A stretch of DNA of 5,865 nt from assembly GCA_017445525.1 (NCBI GenBank), contig JAFSTZ010000357.1, forward strand, positions 1-5,865, in the 5' to 3' direction. The stretch is from Eubacterium sp. (lineage in GTDB: Bacteria > Bacillota > Clostridia > Lachnospirales > Lachnospiraceae). A program made the translations under genes and the position numbers. How positions within the stretch are numbered: position 1 is the first letter of the stretch; every line of letters starts with the position of its first letter. The notes below the pieces were generated by a model that saw nothing but the letters and a program-made list of their open reading frames with translations, did no database searches and was not told the DNA's origin. Of the stretch, positions 4,836-5,865 are shown one piece after another.

Positions 4836-5865
4836 ATGGAATTAAAGACAGCTGAAGAGGCACTCGGCAAGGATCTGGCTGATATCTACCGTAGAGAGTA
4901 TCAGCGCCTGACAGATAGGGATGCGGATCTGCTCTATATGCCGGCCACTGATAAAGCGAAGTGGTGGTGTTCTTGCGGTGTGATGAATCTGATATCTCAG
5001 ATGCATTGTCGAGTTTGCGGCGCAAGTATTGCAGATCTTTCGCGCATCATGTGGAAGGATTATCTGCTCGGAATATATGAGAAGGAGAATCCCGGCAAGA
5101 CACCGGAGGAGCCACCGATGATGGCAGCTCCCGAGCCGACACCTGAGCCGGCGGTCGAGAAGAAGCCGGAGCCAGTGGCTGCTCCCGTGGTTGAGGACGT
5201 AGTAGAGCCAGAGCCGATAGTTGAGCCGGTAGTTGAGGAAGTGGCAGAGTCCGAGCTTGTGACAGAGGCTGTGGTTGAGGAAGCACCGGAGCCGGAGCCG
5301 GCACCGGTTGTATTTCCTGCACCGATGGAGGCTGCTGATGCAGTTGAGTGGAAGGTTGCACCGGAAAGCAATGAGACTCATACCGAGAGCAGGATGGTTG
5401 GATCATGGGATGCAGCCAGCTATTTTCACAAGACAGCCGGAGATGATTTTACTGACGTCAATACTTATCCGCAACCGGAGCCGGTGGTAGCGGCAGAACC
5501 GGAACCTATAGTTGCAGTCGAAGAACCGATAGAGGTGGCAGAGCCTGAGGTTACTACCGTGGTAGAGGAAGTTGCAGAATCCGAACCTGTAGTTACTCCT
5601 GAGGTAGAGGATACAATCGAGCCGGAAGTTGTAGAAGAGCCGGTGCCTGCTCCTACAGTAGAGGAAGTTGTTGAGTCGGTGGTAACAGAAGAGCCTGTGG
5701 CCGAGCCGATAGTAGTGGAAGAACAGGTGATCGAGCCTGTTGAAGAAGTTGTTGAGCCTGTGGTAGAGGAGGAGCCGATGCCTGAACCGGTAGCTGTAGA
5801 GCCTCAGGGAGAGGTTGAACTCAAGATACCTGTTGCGGCTGAGGATATAGAAGAGGAAAATGATC
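4836..5865 (+). CDS. RanBP2-like zinc-ribbon protein with long Pro/Glu/Val-rich acidic region (3' end outside window)
   Basis: The frame stays open from ATG 4836 to the window end (343 complete codons). GGGAG at 4822-4826 is nine bases upstream. Residues 1-40 are a charged, probably helical start (MELKTAEEALGKDLADIYRR). Residues 43-62 hold WWCSCGVMNLISQMHCRVCG, with C45, C47, C58 and C61 as likely zinc ligands. The W-x-C, C-x3-N-x6-C-x2-C spacing mirrors RanBP2-type fingers, except that the first pair is C-x-C. A short linker (LSRIMWKDYLLGIYEKENPGK) leads into a low-complexity region from about 90 on, made of Pro, Glu, Val and Ala (EPVVEEP-type units). It is broken by a normal-composition island at about 160-211 containing SWDAASYFHKTAGDDFTDV. 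There is no signal peptide. The function is unknown. The tract resembles extended spacer regions, and a membrane or catalytic domain may follow beyond the window. The frame is certain; the role is not. Confidence 0.88.
   Translation, partial: MELKTAEEALGKDLADIYRREYQRLTDRDADLLYMPATDKAKWWCSCGVMNLISQMHCRVCGASIADLSRIMWKDYLLGIYEKENPGKTPEEPPMMAAPEPTPEPAVEKKPEPVAAPVVEDVVEPEPIVEPVVEEVAESELVTEAVVEEAPEPEPAPVVFPAPMEAADAVEWKVAPESNETHTESRMVGSWDAASYFHKTAGDDFTDVNTYPQPEPVVAAEPEPIVAVEEPIEVAEPEVTTVVEEVAESEPVVTPEVEDTIEPEVVEEPVPAPTVEEVVESVVTEEPVAEPIVVEEQVIEPVEEVVEPVVEEEPMPEPVAVEPQGEVELKIPVAAEDIEEEND
5094..5312 (+). repeat. First Pro/Glu/Val-rich low-complexity tract
   Basis: Codons for about residues 87-159 consist largely of Glu, Pro, Val and Ala in irregular units such as EPEPIVEPVVEE. 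The unit length is not constant, so this is low-complexity coding sequence and not a clean tandem array. Confidence 0.75.
5469..5865 (+). repeat. Second Pro/Glu/Val-rich low-complexity tract
   Basis: From about residue 212 to the window edge the same composition returns, with units such as VEEPVPAP and EPVEEVVEPVVEEEP. VVEEVAESE occurs in both tracts (5229-5255 and 5559-5585) with several different synonymous codons. The bias also produces long antisense open frames that are not genes. Confidence 0.75.

Noticed and set aside
5047..5406. Several long antisense open frames within the zinc-ribbon gene (Ser/Thr/Gly-rich or Pro/Gln-rich)
   Set aside because: They mirror the repeated Glu/Pro/Val codons of the + strand gene, lack credible ribosome sites and have low-complexity translations.

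Overview
The window looks like chromosomal DNA of a Clostridia bacterium, most likely a member of the Lachnospiraceae. The reasons are the style of the ATP synthase and XseA proteins, strong AAGGAGG-type ribosome binding sites with some GTG/TTG starts, sigma-A promoters, and moderate G+C. This placement comes from protein recognition, not a database search. All real genes read on the + strand.

Layout: (1) Bases 1-972 are the end of an F-type ATP synthase operon: the C-terminal 174 codons of the beta subunit (atpD), then epsilon (atpC). A small unrecognised ORF (965-1255) overlaps the atpC stop. (2) A 201-base intergenic region holds a perfect 19-bp palindrome, a near-consensus sigma-A promoter and a roughly 100-nt leader with a perfect GC-rich hairpin. 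(3) Bases 1457-4385 are a compact operon: an O-acetylhomoserine sulfhydrylase (metY-type) followed by both subunits of exodeoxyribonuclease VII (xseA, xseB). XseA carries an extra N-terminal DUF5710-like domain. (4) A 450-base gap contains what I consider the best find in the window. It is an approximately 211-nt element (4413-4623) whose ends pair in a bulge-free 32-position stem (29 pairs), enclosing three further hairpin arms and a possible loop pseudoknot. Its pattern of G-U pairs favours a + strand RNA. (5) A strong promoter at 4665-4693 and a 135-nt leader precede an ORF that runs off the window. It encodes a RanBP2-like zinc-ribbon protein followed by a long Pro/Glu/Val-rich acidic tract.

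How the genes relate: atpD and atpC form part of the catalytic F1 head and its regulatory shaft. metY makes homocysteine from sulfide and an activated homoserine. XseA and XseB form one nuclease that degrades single-stranded DNA. I see no biochemical reason for metY and the nuclease to share a transcript, so that link is probably positional. No complete mobile element, CRISPR array, tRNA or rRNA was seen.
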